DNA of 64,000 bases. Source: Bradyrhizobium sp. RP6. GTDB taxonomy: Bacteria; Pseudomonadota; Alphaproteobacteria; Rhizobiales; Xanthobacteraceae. This document shows positions 44,170-53,103 of this stretch, one piece after another. The DNA is taken from positions 124,001-188,000 of the forward strand of contig NZ_RQIT01000012.1 of assembly GCF_003837805.1 (NCBI RefSeq), in the 5' to 3' direction. The position numbers and the translations under genes are program-made. The notes under the pieces are model-generated. The model searched no databases. It was given only the letters and a program-made list of their open reading frames with translations, and was not told the origin of the DNA. Every line of letters begins with the position of its first letter. Positions within the stretch are counted from its first letter, which is position 1.

Positions 44170-44700
44170 TCATTGATGGTGGCGGTGGCGCTGCGTAGCG
44201 CCGTCGGACGTGTACCCGCGCAGCTCGGCGTATCTTGCCAATTGTGCCTGGTCGAGAACCGCCGCGGCGCGCAGGTGATATTTGAGATGGGCCTGCCGCA
44301 GCTCACCCTGCGTCCTGGCGATCGCCGCGGTGGCAGATTCCAGACTCTCGACGGTGATCGTACGGCTGGCGAACTGCCGATCCAGATCCGCCTCCTTCTC
44401 GATCAATCTGCCGCCGATGGGAGTGGTCTCGGCCTTCATCTCGGAGAACATCTCCTCGAACCTGCTCCGCTGCTCCGGATTCAACCCCAGTTGGTCCGCG
44501 AGTTCGAGCAGGTGGGAGGGCCCGGGATATCCATTGAGCTCGGCCGCGAGTGCGAGCCCCATGCCGCGTCCCGCCCGCAGATCGCCAATTTGCTGGTCCG
44601 AGAGCGCCTTGATGTGGCGGGACTGCATACCGGCATACGGTGTCTGCGCCCAAGCGGCAGCCGGCGCGAGCAAGGCGACGATCAAAACGACGATCTTCAT
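44170..44700 (-). CDS. Spy/CpxP-like periplasmic metal-stress protein
   Basis: This 176-residue exported protein starts at ATG 44700, with GGAGAG seven bases upstream. A signal peptide at residues 1-19 ends AWA-Q. The mature protein is all-helical with paired LTxxQ-like turns (LSDQQIGDLRAG, LNPEQRSRFEEMF and LDQAQLARYAELRGY), the layout of the Spy/CpxP/CnrX heavy-metal-resistance group. It ends in a histidine-rich tail (RHRHHQ) that could bind metal. It lies near the DUF411 and RND efflux genes on the same strand, which supports a role in periplasmic metal stress. Confidence 0.75.
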   Translation of the reverse strand: MKIVVLIVALLAPAAAWAQTPYAGMQSRHIKALSDQQIGDLRAGRGMGLALAAELNGYPGPSHLLELADQLGLNPEQRSRFEEMFSEMKAETTPIGGRLIEKEADLDRQFASRTITVESLESATAAIARTQGELRQAHLKYHLRAAAVLDQAQLARYAELRGYTSDGATQRHRHHQ

Positions 44701-44890
44701 GACTCTCCACCACCTGTTGCAGGACATCAACCAATCATGACTCGGCGATGGCGTAAACAGCCGCATCGTCTTCAAAGCCCCCAGGCGCTCGGTATCGAAG
44801 CCCGGCGGTGACCTACGCGGGACCTTCGGCAGGCTGCGACCTCGGTTTCCATGACGCCGGAGGCCGGGAGCGCTCGTTCATCAAGGGCTC
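44701..44890. other. Spacer with no recognised element
   Basis: This gap lies between the DUF411 stop and the Spy-like start, both on the minus strand. I see nothing convincing apart from short GC-rich hairpins near 44815-44870. Confidence 0.3.
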
Positions 44891-45382
44891 TCAACCGATC
44901 GCCTGCGAGCCGATGAAGCGCATGAATGGCCTGTGACCACCGGTACCGAACAGCACGACAGTGTAAGGCTGCGGCGTGCCGCCTTCCATCCCGGGCGATC
45001 CGACCGGCATGCCCGGCACGGCAAGCCCTTTCGCGATGGGACGCTCCGAGAGCAGGCGCCGTACGGCCGCAGCCGGCACGTGCCCCTCGACGAGATAACC
45101 CGCGACCTCTGCCGTGTGACACGCGACCAGGTCCGGCGGGATGCCGAGCCGATTCCGAACCGCGTCGAGATCGGCGGTCTCCTCCACCTGGACGACAAAT
45201 CCTGCGTCCCGGAGATGCTGCACCCAGCCGGCGCAACAGCCGCAGCTCGGATCCCTATGCACCGTGACGGTGGTTTCTTCGGCCTGCGCCGCAACAGCAG
45301 GCCTGGCCAGGCCTGCCGCCGCTGCCGCCGCCATCAGCCCCACAAGCGATCGACGGGTCATCACATGTGCGCGTTCCTTCAT
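44891..45382 (-). CDS. DUF411 periplasmic metal-binding protein
   Basis: This protein of up to 163 residues starts at ATG 45382 or, leaving a cleaner twin-arginine-like signal (MTRRSLVGLMAAAAAAGLA), at ATG 45361. The mature DUF411 domain has a thioredoxin-like start VTVHRDPSCGCCAGWVQHL with the C-x-CC motif. A later VACHTAEVAGYLVEGHVP supplies Cys and His, and the GMPVGSPGMEGG loop is Met-rich. DUF411 proteins are repeatedly linked with copper resistance. It is downstream of the methyltransferase and CusBA-type genes on the same strand, which fits a copper role. Confidence 0.9.
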   Translation of the reverse strand: MKERAHVMTRRSLVGLMAAAAAAGLARPAVAAQAEETTVTVHRDPSCGCCAGWVQHLRDAGFVVQVEETADLDAVRNRLGIPPDLVACHTAEVAGYLVEGHVPAAAVRRLLSERPIAKGLAVPGMPVGSPGMEGGTPQPYTVVLFGTGGHRPFMRFIGSQAIG

Positions 45383-45436
45383 CTTCGGCTTCCTTTCGCT
45401 TCATCGTTGGATCTCAAGGCCGGAGCGTCGCGGCCA

Positions 45437-46048
45437 TCAACGAGGACTCGCCTGGCCCTCGTACATGAACGTCATGGGCTTCAGCCAATTCATGTATCCG
45501 GTGCGCATCTCGTCGATGCGAAAGCCGTTCCGGGTCAGGACGTCGGCAATGTCCCGATTGAGATGACAACCGCCCGAGATGCGCATCCACGCGGGGGTCA
45601 GGCGATCCTGCCACCAGCGCACGCCCGGTTCGGGCGCGCGGCCATGCTCGACGAAGACCAGCTTCCCTCCCGGTTTCAGCACACGCCGCGCTTCCGTCAT
45701 CGCGCGATCGACGTCCGGAATGCTGCACATGGTCCAGGTCGTCACGACCGTGTCGATGCTGCGGTCCTCGATCGGAATTGCCTCGGCCGAAGCTTCAACG
45801 AGATCGACCGGAGTTTCCGGATGTGGCGCGGTTCGCGCCATCTCGAGAAGCTTTGGAGCGGGTTCAAGCCCCACAAGCCGCGTCACCGTAGGTCCGTAGA
45901 ACGGCAGGTTGCGGCCGGAGCCGATGCCGATCTCGAGGACCCGGCCCTGAGCCGCACGGGTCGCGCGTTGACGGTAGGACGCAAGTTCCTTGTTGCGCAT
46001 CGCAAGGTCGCAGAGCCGCGGAAGAATGATGTCGTTGTAGAAGCCCAT
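45437..46048 (-). CDS. Class I SAM-dependent methyltransferase
   Basis: This 203-residue methyltransferase starts at ATG 46048, with AGGAGA eight bases upstream; the open frame reaches 46111. The SAM site VLEIGIGSGRNLPFY (motif I), the acidic strand end VGLEPAP, and the VTTWTMCSIPDVDRAM and LKPGGKLVFVEHG motifs match the UbiE/Methyltransf_11 class. The substrate is unknown. Its place between the CusBA-type efflux genes and DUF411 suggests a link to metal or metalloid methylation or lipid modification, but the sequence lacks the cysteine pattern of ArsM. Confidence 0.87.
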   Translation of the reverse strand: MGFYNDIILPRLCDLAMRNKELASYRQRATRAAQGRVLEIGIGSGRNLPFYGPTVTRLVGLEPAPKLLEMARTAPHPETPVDLVEASAEAIPIEDRSIDTVVTTWTMCSIPDVDRAMTEARRVLKPGGKLVFVEHGRAPEPGVRWWQDRLTPAWMRISGGCHLNRDIADVLTRNGFRIDEMRTGYMNWLKPMTFMYEGQASPR

Positions 46049-46160
46049 GCGCGCATCTCCTGGCATCGTCGCGCCCAATACTAGAACGATGATGATCGAT
46101 GCGGTGATCAATTCATCGTCCCCAACGTCCCCGACACGATGTCATTCATCATGGCTCGCC

Positions 46161-49100
46161 TCATTCGGCAGGCTCCGCCACCCGCAATCTCGCACTGATC
46201 GGCTTTGGCATTTCGGTCGGTTGTCCTTTATCCTCGCCTTTGGGAGGCAAGCGGAAGCCTTTCACCAGCCCGAAGATCGCCGGGATCACGATCAACGTCA
46301 GCAGCGTCGAAGAGATCATGCCGCCGATCATCGGCACCGCGATGCGCTGCATGATCTCCGACCCGGCGCCAGTGCTCCACATGATCGGCAGCAGGCCCGC
46401 CATGATGGCAACCACCGTCATCATCTTGGGACGGACGCGCTCGACCGCGCCTTCCATGATGGCCTCGTGCAGATCCTGGCGGGTGAAGACCCTGCTCTCG
46501 GCGCTGCGCTTCGCCCTCAGCTCGGCCAGCGCGTGCTCGAGATAGATCAGCATCACGACGCCGGTCTCGGCGGCCACACCGGCCAGCGCAATGAACCCGA
46601 CCGCGACGGCGACCGACAGGTTGAAGCCGAGCCACGACATCATCCAGATGCCGCCGACCAGCGCGAAGGGCAGCGACAGCATGACGATGAGGGTCTCGGT
46701 CATGGCCCTGAAGTTCAGGTACAGCAGCAGGAAGATGATCGTCAGCGTCACGGGGACCACGATCTTCAGGCGCGCCGCGGCGCGCTGGAGATACTCGTAC
46801 TGGCCGCTCCAGACCACGTAATAACCGGGCGGGAACTGGATGCTGTCAGTCACCGCGCGTTGCGCCTCGGCGACGTAGCTGCCGATGTCGCGATCGCGGA
46901 TGTCGACGTAGACGTAGGTCGCGAGCTGGCCGTTCTCGGTCCGGATCGAGGTCGGCCCCCGCGCCGGCTCGACTTTCGCGACCTCGCCGAGCGGCACCGC
47001 GCCGCCCGCCGGCATCGGCACCAGGATATCGCTGGCGATGGCCTTTGGATTGTCGCGCAGATCGCGCGGATAGCGCATGTTCACCGTGAACCGCTGCCGT
47101 CCCTCCACGGTCGTCGTGACTGTCTGGCCGCCGAGAGCGGCCGCGATGGTGTCCTGAACGTCCTGGATCAGGATGCCATAGCGGGCGAGCGCCTCGCGGT
47201 CCGGGACGATCTCGAGATAGTACCCGCCGATGCCGCGCTCGGCATAGGCCGAGGACGTGCCCGGGACGGTCTTGATCACCCGCTCGACCTGCCTCGCCAG
47301 CCGGTCGATCTCGACGAGGTCGGTGCCCATCACCTTGACGCCAACAGGCGTGCGGATGCCGGTGGACAGCATGTCGATGCGCGCCTTGATCGGCATAGTC
47401 CAGGCGTTGGAGACGCCCGGAAACTGCAGCGCCTTGTCCATTTCCGCGATCAGGCTGTCGACGGTGACGCCGGGACGCCACTGCTCCTTCGGCTTCAGGC
47501 TGACGACGGTCTCGAACATCTCGGTCGGGGCCGGATCGGTTGCGGTCGCCGCCCGTCCCGCCTTGCCGTAGACGGACGCGACCTCCGGGAACGACTTGAT
47601 GATGCGGTCCTGCGTCTGCATCAGTTCGGCCGCCTTGGTGACCGAGATGCCGGGCAGCGTCGTCGGCATGTACAGCAGCGTGCCCTCGTTCAGCGTCGGC
47701 ATGAACTCGGTGCCGAGCTGCCGCGCCGGCCAAATCGTGACGGCGAGCACGACCAGCGAGGCCAGGATCACCAGCGTCTTGGCGCGCAGCACGCCCTTGA
47801 TGACCGGGCGGTAGATAAGAATCAGGAAGCGGTTGATGACATTCCTGTGCTCCGGCACGATCCTGCCGCGGACGAAGATGACCATCAGCGCCGGCACCAG
47901 AGTGACGGACAACAAGGCCGCCGCGGCCATCGCGAAGGTTTTCGTGAAGGCCAGCGGGCTAAACAGCCGCCCCTCCTGCGATTCCAGCGTGAAGATCGGC
48001 ATGAACGACACGGTGATGATCAGCAGGCTGAAGAACAGCGCCGGCCCGACCTCGGACGCCGCATCGATCAGGATCTGGACGCGCGACTGACCGGGCTCGG
48101 CGCGTTCGAGGTGCTTGTGGGCGTTCTCGATCATGACGATCGCGGCATCCACCATGGCGCCGATCGCAATCGCGATGCCGCCGAGGCTCATGATGTTGGA
48201 TCCGAGGCCGAGCAGCTTCATGGCGCCGAACGCCATCAGCACGCCGACCGGCAGCATCAGGATCGCGACCAGCGCGCTGCGGACGTGGAGCAGGAACACG
48301 ATGCAGACGAGCGCGACGACGATGCTCTCCTCGAGCAGCGTGTGCTTGAGCGTGTCGATGGCCGCGTAGATCAGATTGGAGCGATCATAGACCGGGACGA
48401 TCTCGACCGACTTTGGCAAGCTGCTCGCGATCTCCTTCAAGCGCTTCTTGACGTTTTCGATGACGTCGAGGGCGTTGACGCCAAAACGCTGCAGCACAAT
48501 GCCGCTTGCGACCTCACCCTCGCCGTTCAGCTCGGCGATGCCGCGCCGCTCGTCGGGTCCGAGCTCGACATTGGCGACGTCCCGCAGCAGCACCGGCGTG
48601 CCGTTGTTCGTCTTCAGGACGATGTTGCCGAGATCGTTGATGCTCTTGATGTAGCCCTTGCCGCGAATGACGTATTCGAACTCCGACAGCTCGACCGTGC
48701 GCCCGCCGACGTCGGCGTTGCTGGCGCGGATCGCCTCCCGGATCTTCTGCATGCTGATGCCGCGATCGCGCATCCGCTGCGGATCGAGCACCACGTTGTA
48801 TTGCTTGACGAAGCCGCCGATGCTGGCGACCTCGGCGACGCCTTCGGCTTTGGCCAGCGCGAACTTCAGATTCCAGTCCTGGATCGTGCGCGTGTCCGCG
48901 AGGTTCAATTCCCTCGATATCACGGCGTACTCGTAGACCCAGCCGACGCCGGTCGCGTCGGGCCCGATGGTCGGGGTGACGCCGGCAGGAAGCCGCGATG
49001 CCGCGCCGTTCAGGAATTCCATGACGCGCGAACGCGCCCAATAGATGTCGGTGCCGTCCTCGAAGATCACATAGACGAACGACACGCCGAAGAAGGAGAA

Positions 49101-49352
49101 GCCGCGCACGACCTTCGATTTCGGCACGGTCAGCATCGCCGTGGTCAAGGGATAGGTGACCTGGTCCTCGATCACCTGCGGCGCCTGGCCGGGATACTCG
49201 GTATAGACGATGACCTGCGTGTCGGAGAGATCGGGGATCGCGTCCAGCGGGAGGTGAAGCAGCGCGTAGAGGCCGGCGGCGGCCGCAAAGCCGGTGCCGA
49301 ACAGCACCAACAGCAGGTTGCGCGCCGACCAGGCGATGATGCGCGCGATCAT
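46161..49352 (-). CDS. cusA: Heavy-metal RND efflux pump, CusA type
   Basis: This 1063-residue inner-membrane proton/metal antiporter belongs to the HME-RND family. It has 12 predicted helices and two large periplasmic loops. Diagnostic features are the helix 4 acidic segment IAIGAMVDAAIVMIENAH and the CusA-like periplasmic stretch NAWTMPIKARIDMLSTGI, with methionines in positions expected for monovalent-metal relay. The helix 10-11 region PFALVGGIWMM is also present. The ATG overlaps the stop of the membrane-fusion gene by ATGA. Copper or silver is the likely substrate given the Met residues and DUF411 neighbours. No outer-membrane channel gene is adjacent. Confidence 0.93.
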   Translation of the reverse strand: MIARIIAWSARNLLLVLFGTGFAAAAGLYALLHLPLDAIPDLSDTQVIVYTEYPGQAPQVIEDQVTYPLTTAMLTVPKSKVVRGFSFFGVSFVYVIFEDGTDIYWARSRVMEFLNGAASRLPAGVTPTIGPDATGVGWVYEYAVISRELNLADTRTIQDWNLKFALAKAEGVAEVASIGGFVKQYNVVLDPQRMRDRGISMQKIREAIRASNADVGGRTVELSEFEYVIRGKGYIKSINDLGNIVLKTNNGTPVLLRDVANVELGPDERRGIAELNGEGEVASGIVLQRFGVNALDVIENVKKRLKEIASSLPKSVEIVPVYDRSNLIYAAIDTLKHTLLEESIVVALVCIVFLLHVRSALVAILMLPVGVLMAFGAMKLLGLGSNIMSLGGIAIAIGAMVDAAIVMIENAHKHLERAEPGQSRVQILIDAASEVGPALFFSLLIITVSFMPIFTLESQEGRLFSPLAFTKTFAMAAAALLSVTLVPALMVIFVRGRIVPEHRNVINRFLILIYRPVIKGVLRAKTLVILASLVVLAVTIWPARQLGTEFMPTLNEGTLLYMPTTLPGISVTKAAELMQTQDRIIKSFPEVASVYGKAGRAATATDPAPTEMFETVVSLKPKEQWRPGVTVDSLIAEMDKALQFPGVSNAWTMPIKARIDMLSTGIRTPVGVKVMGTDLVEIDRLARQVERVIKTVPGTSSAYAERGIGGYYLEIVPDREALARYGILIQDVQDTIAAALGGQTVTTTVEGRQRFTVNMRYPRDLRDNPKAIASDILVPMPAGGAVPLGEVAKVEPARGPTSIRTENGQLATYVYVDIRDRDIGSYVAEAQRAVTDSIQFPPGYYVVWSGQYEYLQRAAARLKIVVPVTLTIIFLLLYLNFRAMTETLIVMLSLPFALVGGIWMMSWLGFNLSVAVAVGFIALAGVAAETGVVMLIYLEHALAELRAKRSAESRVFTRQDLHEAIMEGAVERVRPKMMTVVAIMAGLLPIMWSTGAGSEIMQRIAVPMIGGMISSTLLTLIVIPAIFGLVKGFRLPPKGEDKGQPTEMPKPISARLRVAEPAE

Positions 49353-50767
49353 TTGTGCTCTGCCGTCGCATGGCCCGCGTCGGAGGCCTGAGGAGCAGCC
49401 TCGGCGAAGCCCTTGAGCGCGGCCTTCAGATTGCTCTCCGCATCGATCAGGAAGTTGGCGGATGTGACCACGGCCTCGCCGTCCGCAAGGCCGTCCCGCA
49501 CCTCGATGTAGCCGCCTCCGCGCCGGCCGAGCTTCACCTCGCGCGGCTCGAAACGCCCGTCCCCCTTGTCGACGAGCACGGCCTGGCGCGTGCCGGTGTC
49601 GAGCACCGAGCTATCCTGGATCGCCAGGACGGGCGCGCCGTCTGCCGTGTCGATGTCGGCATCGACATACATGTCCGGCAGCAGCATCGCGTCGGGATTG
49701 GCAAGCTCGATGCGGACGCGGACCGTCCGGGTTTCACGATTCACCTGCGGATAGATCACGGCGATCTTTCCGGTGAAGCTTCGGCCAGGGAAGCTGCGCG
49801 CGCGCACCGCAACGGATTGCCCCACCGTGATATTGCCGAGATCGCGCTCGGCGACATCGACCAGCGCCCACACCAGCGAGATGTCCGCGATGCGGAACAA
49901 CACGTCGCCGGGATTGGCGCGCATGCCTTCGATCGCATTGCGCTCGAGCACGATCCCGTCGCGCGGCGCCGCCCAGTGGATGGTGACGGGCGCGACGCGC
50001 GTCTTCTCCATCTCGGCGATGGCCTGCTCGGGAACGTCGAGATTGACCAGCCGTTGCCGCGATCCGCGGCCGTACGTCTCGACACCACCCACTGTCTTCG
50101 AGGTGATCGTCGCAAGATATTCAGCCGCCGCGGACGCGACGGCAGAACTATAGATCTCCATCAACGGCTGGCCCGCCTTCACGCGCGTGCCCGTGGTGAC
50201 GTCCGCGACCTTCTGCACGAAGCTTTCGGCGCGCATCGCGATCACCGACACGCGGCGCTCGTCCAACTGGATCGTGCCGGGTGCCTTCACCAGCACCCGG
50301 ATGGACCGCCGCTCAGCCGGCTCGGACTTCACGCCGGTGCGCTGGATCTTGCCGGGCGACAGCTTCACCGTTCCATCGTCGACGTCGTCGCCTTCGTAAA
50401 CGGGGACATAGTTCATCCCCATCGGATCCTTCTTCGGCACCGGCGAGGTGTCGGGCAACCCCATGGGATTGCGGTAGTAGAGGATTTTTCGCGATGAAGC
50501 CGCCTGCGGTGGCTTCGTTGCCGCTGCAGTTACCTCGTCGTCATCGTAGACCGGCAGATAGTCCCGCCCGCGGTCATCCTTCTTTGGACCGGCCGACCAA
50601 AGCGGCGCGCCGCCCGGATCGCGGAAATAAAGCGGCGCCCGGGCAGCGTTGGCCGTGCCCGGAGCGACCTCGGCATGAACGGACCAGCGTCCGTTCATGG
50701 ACCAGGCAGCGCCCAGGGCCAGGCCGCCGGCGAGCGCGAGTGCGGTGAGAAGACGGAGCGTGTTCAT
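49349..50767 (-). CDS. cusB: RND membrane-fusion protein, CusB type, with two N-terminal metal-binding segments
   Basis: This 472-residue periplasmic adaptor starts at ATG 50767, with an N-terminal anchor or signal (TLRLLTALALAGGLALGAAW). Two tandem copies of a short heavy-metal-binding segment follow at about 40-75 and 88-122. The second keeps the motif YYRNPMG with later KKDPMGMNYVPVY, while the first has lost the methionines (LYFRDPGG, KKDDRGRDYLPVY). The beta-barrel and lipoyl domains follow, with the helical hairpin in between. It is cotranscribed with and overlaps cusA. The frame upstream to 51061 is non-coding shadow. Confidence 0.9.
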   Translation of the reverse strand: MNTLRLLTALALAGGLALGAAWSMNGRWSVHAEVAPGTANAARAPLYFRDPGGAPLWSAGPKKDDRGRDYLPVYDDDEVTAAATKPPQAASSRKILYYRNPMGLPDTSPVPKKDPMGMNYVPVYEGDDVDDGTVKLSPGKIQRTGVKSEPAERRSIRVLVKAPGTIQLDERRVSVIAMRAESFVQKVADVTTGTRVKAGQPLMEIYSSAVASAAAEYLATITSKTVGGVETYGRGSRQRLVNLDVPEQAIAEMEKTRVAPVTIHWAAPRDGIVLERNAIEGMRANPGDVLFRIADISLVWALVDVAERDLGNITVGQSVAVRARSFPGRSFTGKIAVIYPQVNRETRTVRVRIELANPDAMLLPDMYVDADIDTADGAPVLAIQDSSVLDTGTRQAVLVDKGDGRFEPREVKLGRRGGGYIEVRDGLADGEAVVTSANFLIDAESNLKAALKGFAEAAPQASDAGHATAEHK

Positions 50768-50846
50768 CGCCAGATTCCGCGCGCCTCGGGCGCGCGTCCA
50801 TGTGAATGGGAGAGAGAAGTTCGGGCGCCATCGGGCGCCCGAAGGC

Positions 50847-51239
50847 TCACTTCGTCGCCTTGACGATGACCTTGCCGGTGACCGTGTCAGGCTCGCCCTG
50901 CACCTTCGCCGAGAGCGTGACCTGGTAGCGGCCGGCCATCGGCAGGTCCGTCTTGAAGGCGTAGACGCCTGGCTCCCTGGACGGCAGCGGCGCGACGGCC
51001 GACTCCATCTCGGCCATGCCGTCCGGCGCCATGTCGACGCGCGTCTTGAAGATGACGGCATCCGCGACCGGCTTGCCGGTCTGCTTGTTGGTCAAGCGAA
51101 CGGCGAGCGTGACATCGTCGCCCTTCTTCATCTCGGGATTGACCGGCTCGAACGCGTAATCGCCGGCACCCGCCATCGCGGCCGTTGCGGCGAGTGAAAG
51201 GGTGGCGGCAACGGCCGCGGTGCTGAATTTGGAAAGCAT
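50847..51239 (-). CDS. YtkA/FixH-like exported protein
   Basis: This 130-residue protein starts at ATG 51239 and has a signal peptide at residues 1-24 (ATAAMA-GAG). The mature part is a single immunoglobulin-like beta-sandwich of the YtkA/FixH type (GDDVTLAVRLTNKQTGKPVADA to YQVTLSAKVQGEPDTV). Such proteins often accompany copper trafficking or cytochrome oxidase assembly genes. It lies 79 nt upstream of the cusB-type gene and is probably in the same operon, as a periplasmic metal accessory. Confidence 0.82.
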   Translation of the reverse strand: MLSKFSTAAVAATLSLAATAAMAGAGDYAFEPVNPEMKKGDDVTLAVRLTNKQTGKPVADAVIFKTRVDMAPDGMAEMESAVAPLPSREPGVYAFKTDLPMAGRYQVTLSAKVQGEPDTVTGKVIVKATK

Positions 51240-51341
51240 TGTCCTGTCCTCATGGATTGATCTTCCGCCGTGACGCATGGAGCGCGCACGTCAGTCATCG
51301 TCGCGCGCAGCCGTGCCGCACGCGTCGCTGGCTTTGCGAGA

Positions 51342-51710
51342 TCAGGCTCGAGGAGGCCGGAAGGGAGGGCTGCCGCCGAGGAAGGAGACGACCTGGTCGG
51401 CGGGAATGGCGGTCTTCCCCGCCCCTACGGCAATGAATTCGAAAGCGAGGGGACGGACGTCTGCGAGCGCGGTGGTGCTCCCGACACAGCAGAAGCCCAT
51501 CCCGCACTTGTAGCCGGCGGTGTCGGAGCCCGTTCCCTTCATGTCGGGACAACAATCGTCCATCGACATGTCGCCCTCGCCGCTCATGACCGTGGTCGCG
51601 TGCATGTCGCCCGACGACACGGCGAGGCTGGACGCGGACGCGCCAGCCGGCAGCATCGCCAGGGATATGGCGATGACGAATGCCAGGATGGTACGGACGA
51701 TCCGCATCAA
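51342..51710 (-). CDS. Small exported Cys/Met-rich protein
   Basis: This 122-residue protein has a signal peptide (residues 1-27, cleavage near ASA-S). The mature part has a Met/His/Asp stretch leading to MSMDDCCPDMKG and then YKCGMGFCC, giving five cysteines and several methionines in about 40 residues. This is suitable for soft-metal binding. It is upstream of the YtkA-like, cusB and cusA genes on the same strand and is probably the first gene of that operon. I do not recognise a named family. Confidence 0.7.
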   Translation of the reverse strand: MMRIVRTILAFVIAISLAMLPAGASASSLAVSSGDMHATTVMSGEGDMSMDDCCPDMKGTGSDTAGYKCGMGFCCVGSTTALADVRPLAFEFIAVGAGKTAIPADQVVSFLGGSPPFRPPRA

Positions 51711-51854
51711 ATCTGCTTTTACCGTTTGGACACTTCTGGAACCGCAGCGTTTGTAACATATCCCGCGGCCGAATGCATTCTTTGATCCGGGTCAAGCATT
51801 CGTGACCGGGATTCCGGCGCCTCACCGCGATCACGCTGCGAACGCTCGGGTTGG

Positions 51855-53069
51855 CTATCTTGACCTCGATAGGTGCGTCTCGGACGGAGGCATCCGCGCC
51901 CATAGCAACGCGAGCGGACCCAACGCGATCGCGGCCGCGAGCACGATGAACACGAGCAACCAGGCCCTTGCACTCTGTGGACCGCCAGCAGCATCGAGCG
52001 CAACCCCGGTTCCCCACGCTCCAATCGCCGAGAGGCCGAAGCCAACCGTTGAATGGAGGGCCAGCGTCGCCCCGCGATGCTCGGAGTCAGCCGCGGCCGA
52101 CATGCCGGCCGTCAGCGCGCCTGAGTCCGCCGGCACCGTCAGGCCATAAATCATGAGCAGCAGCGCGAGCACCCATGCCGGAGCCGTCGCGTTGAGACCG
52201 ATGGCCAGCGCAACACAGGCCGAACCGATCATCACCACCGTTATCGCCCGATGCCGCCCGAACTTCAGCGCAGCCTCGTTGCCGAGGATACTGGCCGGCA
52301 TCGAGATCACCGCGAAGCAGAAGCTCATCAGAACGGGCGTCAGCCATGACGGCGCGCCTTGATGCGCGACGACGAAGGTCCAGAATCCGACCAGCCAGGT
52401 GCGAATCCCATAGAGCTCGAAGCAGTGAGCGCCGTAACCGAAGATGTAGCCGAGCGCCTCGCGGTTGGCGAAGACGGGCGCAAAGTTCAACAGACGTCCC
52501 GCTCTCGGCGCGGGGCTGCGGCGCTCGATCGCAAGACACGCGACCACCATCGCAACCGGACCGATGCCGGTCACATCAAAGGCTGTCCGCCACCCCCAGC
52601 GATCGGCGAGGACTTGCGCAACCAGGAACGACAGGCCGACGCCCACCGAGAAGCTCGAGGTGTACAGCGTCACTGCCCGCGAGGTGTCGCCGGCGGGCAA
52701 CCGGTCTGTCAGTGCCTTGAGCCCCGGCATGTAGGCACCGGCAAAACCCAATCCCGCAAGTGACCAGATGATCGTCCCTGACCAGAACCCTTGCGCGAAG
52801 ATGCCAAACGCGACAGTCGCGAGTCCGCTCACGACAGAGCCGCCCAGGAGTACGAGCCGCGCATCGATGCGATCGGTCAGCGTCGTGAGTACAGGCACTG
52901 CCAGCATGTAACCAAAGGCGTAACCGCTCGCCATCAGCCCGCCTTCCGCGGCGGATAGCCCCCACGCCGGCATGAGGTGCTGCGCCAGATTCGCGGACAA
53001 CGTCACATGCGGCAACAGATTGCCGAGCTGACCGATGCACATCGCCGCAATCAGCGGCCAGCCGTGCAA
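51855..53069 (-). CDS. MFS transporter linked to the ars cluster
   Basis: This 404-residue protein is predicted to have 12 membrane helices and the MFS loop motif TLTDRIDARLVLLGG between helices 2 and 3. The start used is TTG 53069, with GGAGGAGA about 11 bases upstream; no ATG is closer without losing helix 1 (the next is ATG 53042 inside it). It lies 34 nt after the stop of the second MFS gene and on the same strand as the ars flavoprotein. The substrate is unknown; location suggests a metalloid or organoarsenical. Confidence 0.82.
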   Translation of the reverse strand: MHGWPLIAAMCIGQLGNLLPHVTLSANLAQHLMPAWGLSAAEGGLMASGYAFGYMLAVPVLTTLTDRIDARLVLLGGSVVSGLATVAFGIFAQGFWSGTIIWSLAGLGFAGAYMPGLKALTDRLPAGDTSRAVTLYTSSFSVGVGLSFLVAQVLADRWGWRTAFDVTGIGPVAMVVACLAIERRSPAPRAGRLLNFAPVFANREALGYIFGYGAHCFELYGIRTWLVGFWTFVVAHQGAPSWLTPVLMSFCFAVISMPASILGNEAALKFGRHRAITVVMIGSACVALAIGLNATAPAWVLALLLMIYGLTVPADSGALTAGMSAAADSEHRGATLALHSTVGFGLSAIGAWGTGVALDAAGGPQSARAWLLVFIVLAAAIALGPLALLWARMPPSETHLSRSR

Positions 53070-53103
53070 GCTACGAATGCTCTCCTCCTATCGGATCTGG
53101 GCC

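Noticed and set aside
46047..49391. 1114-codon open frame on the plus strand
   Set aside because: It runs antisense through cusA, is dominated by Arg, His and Asp, and has no domain or ribosome-binding site; it is a high-GC shadow of the real gene.
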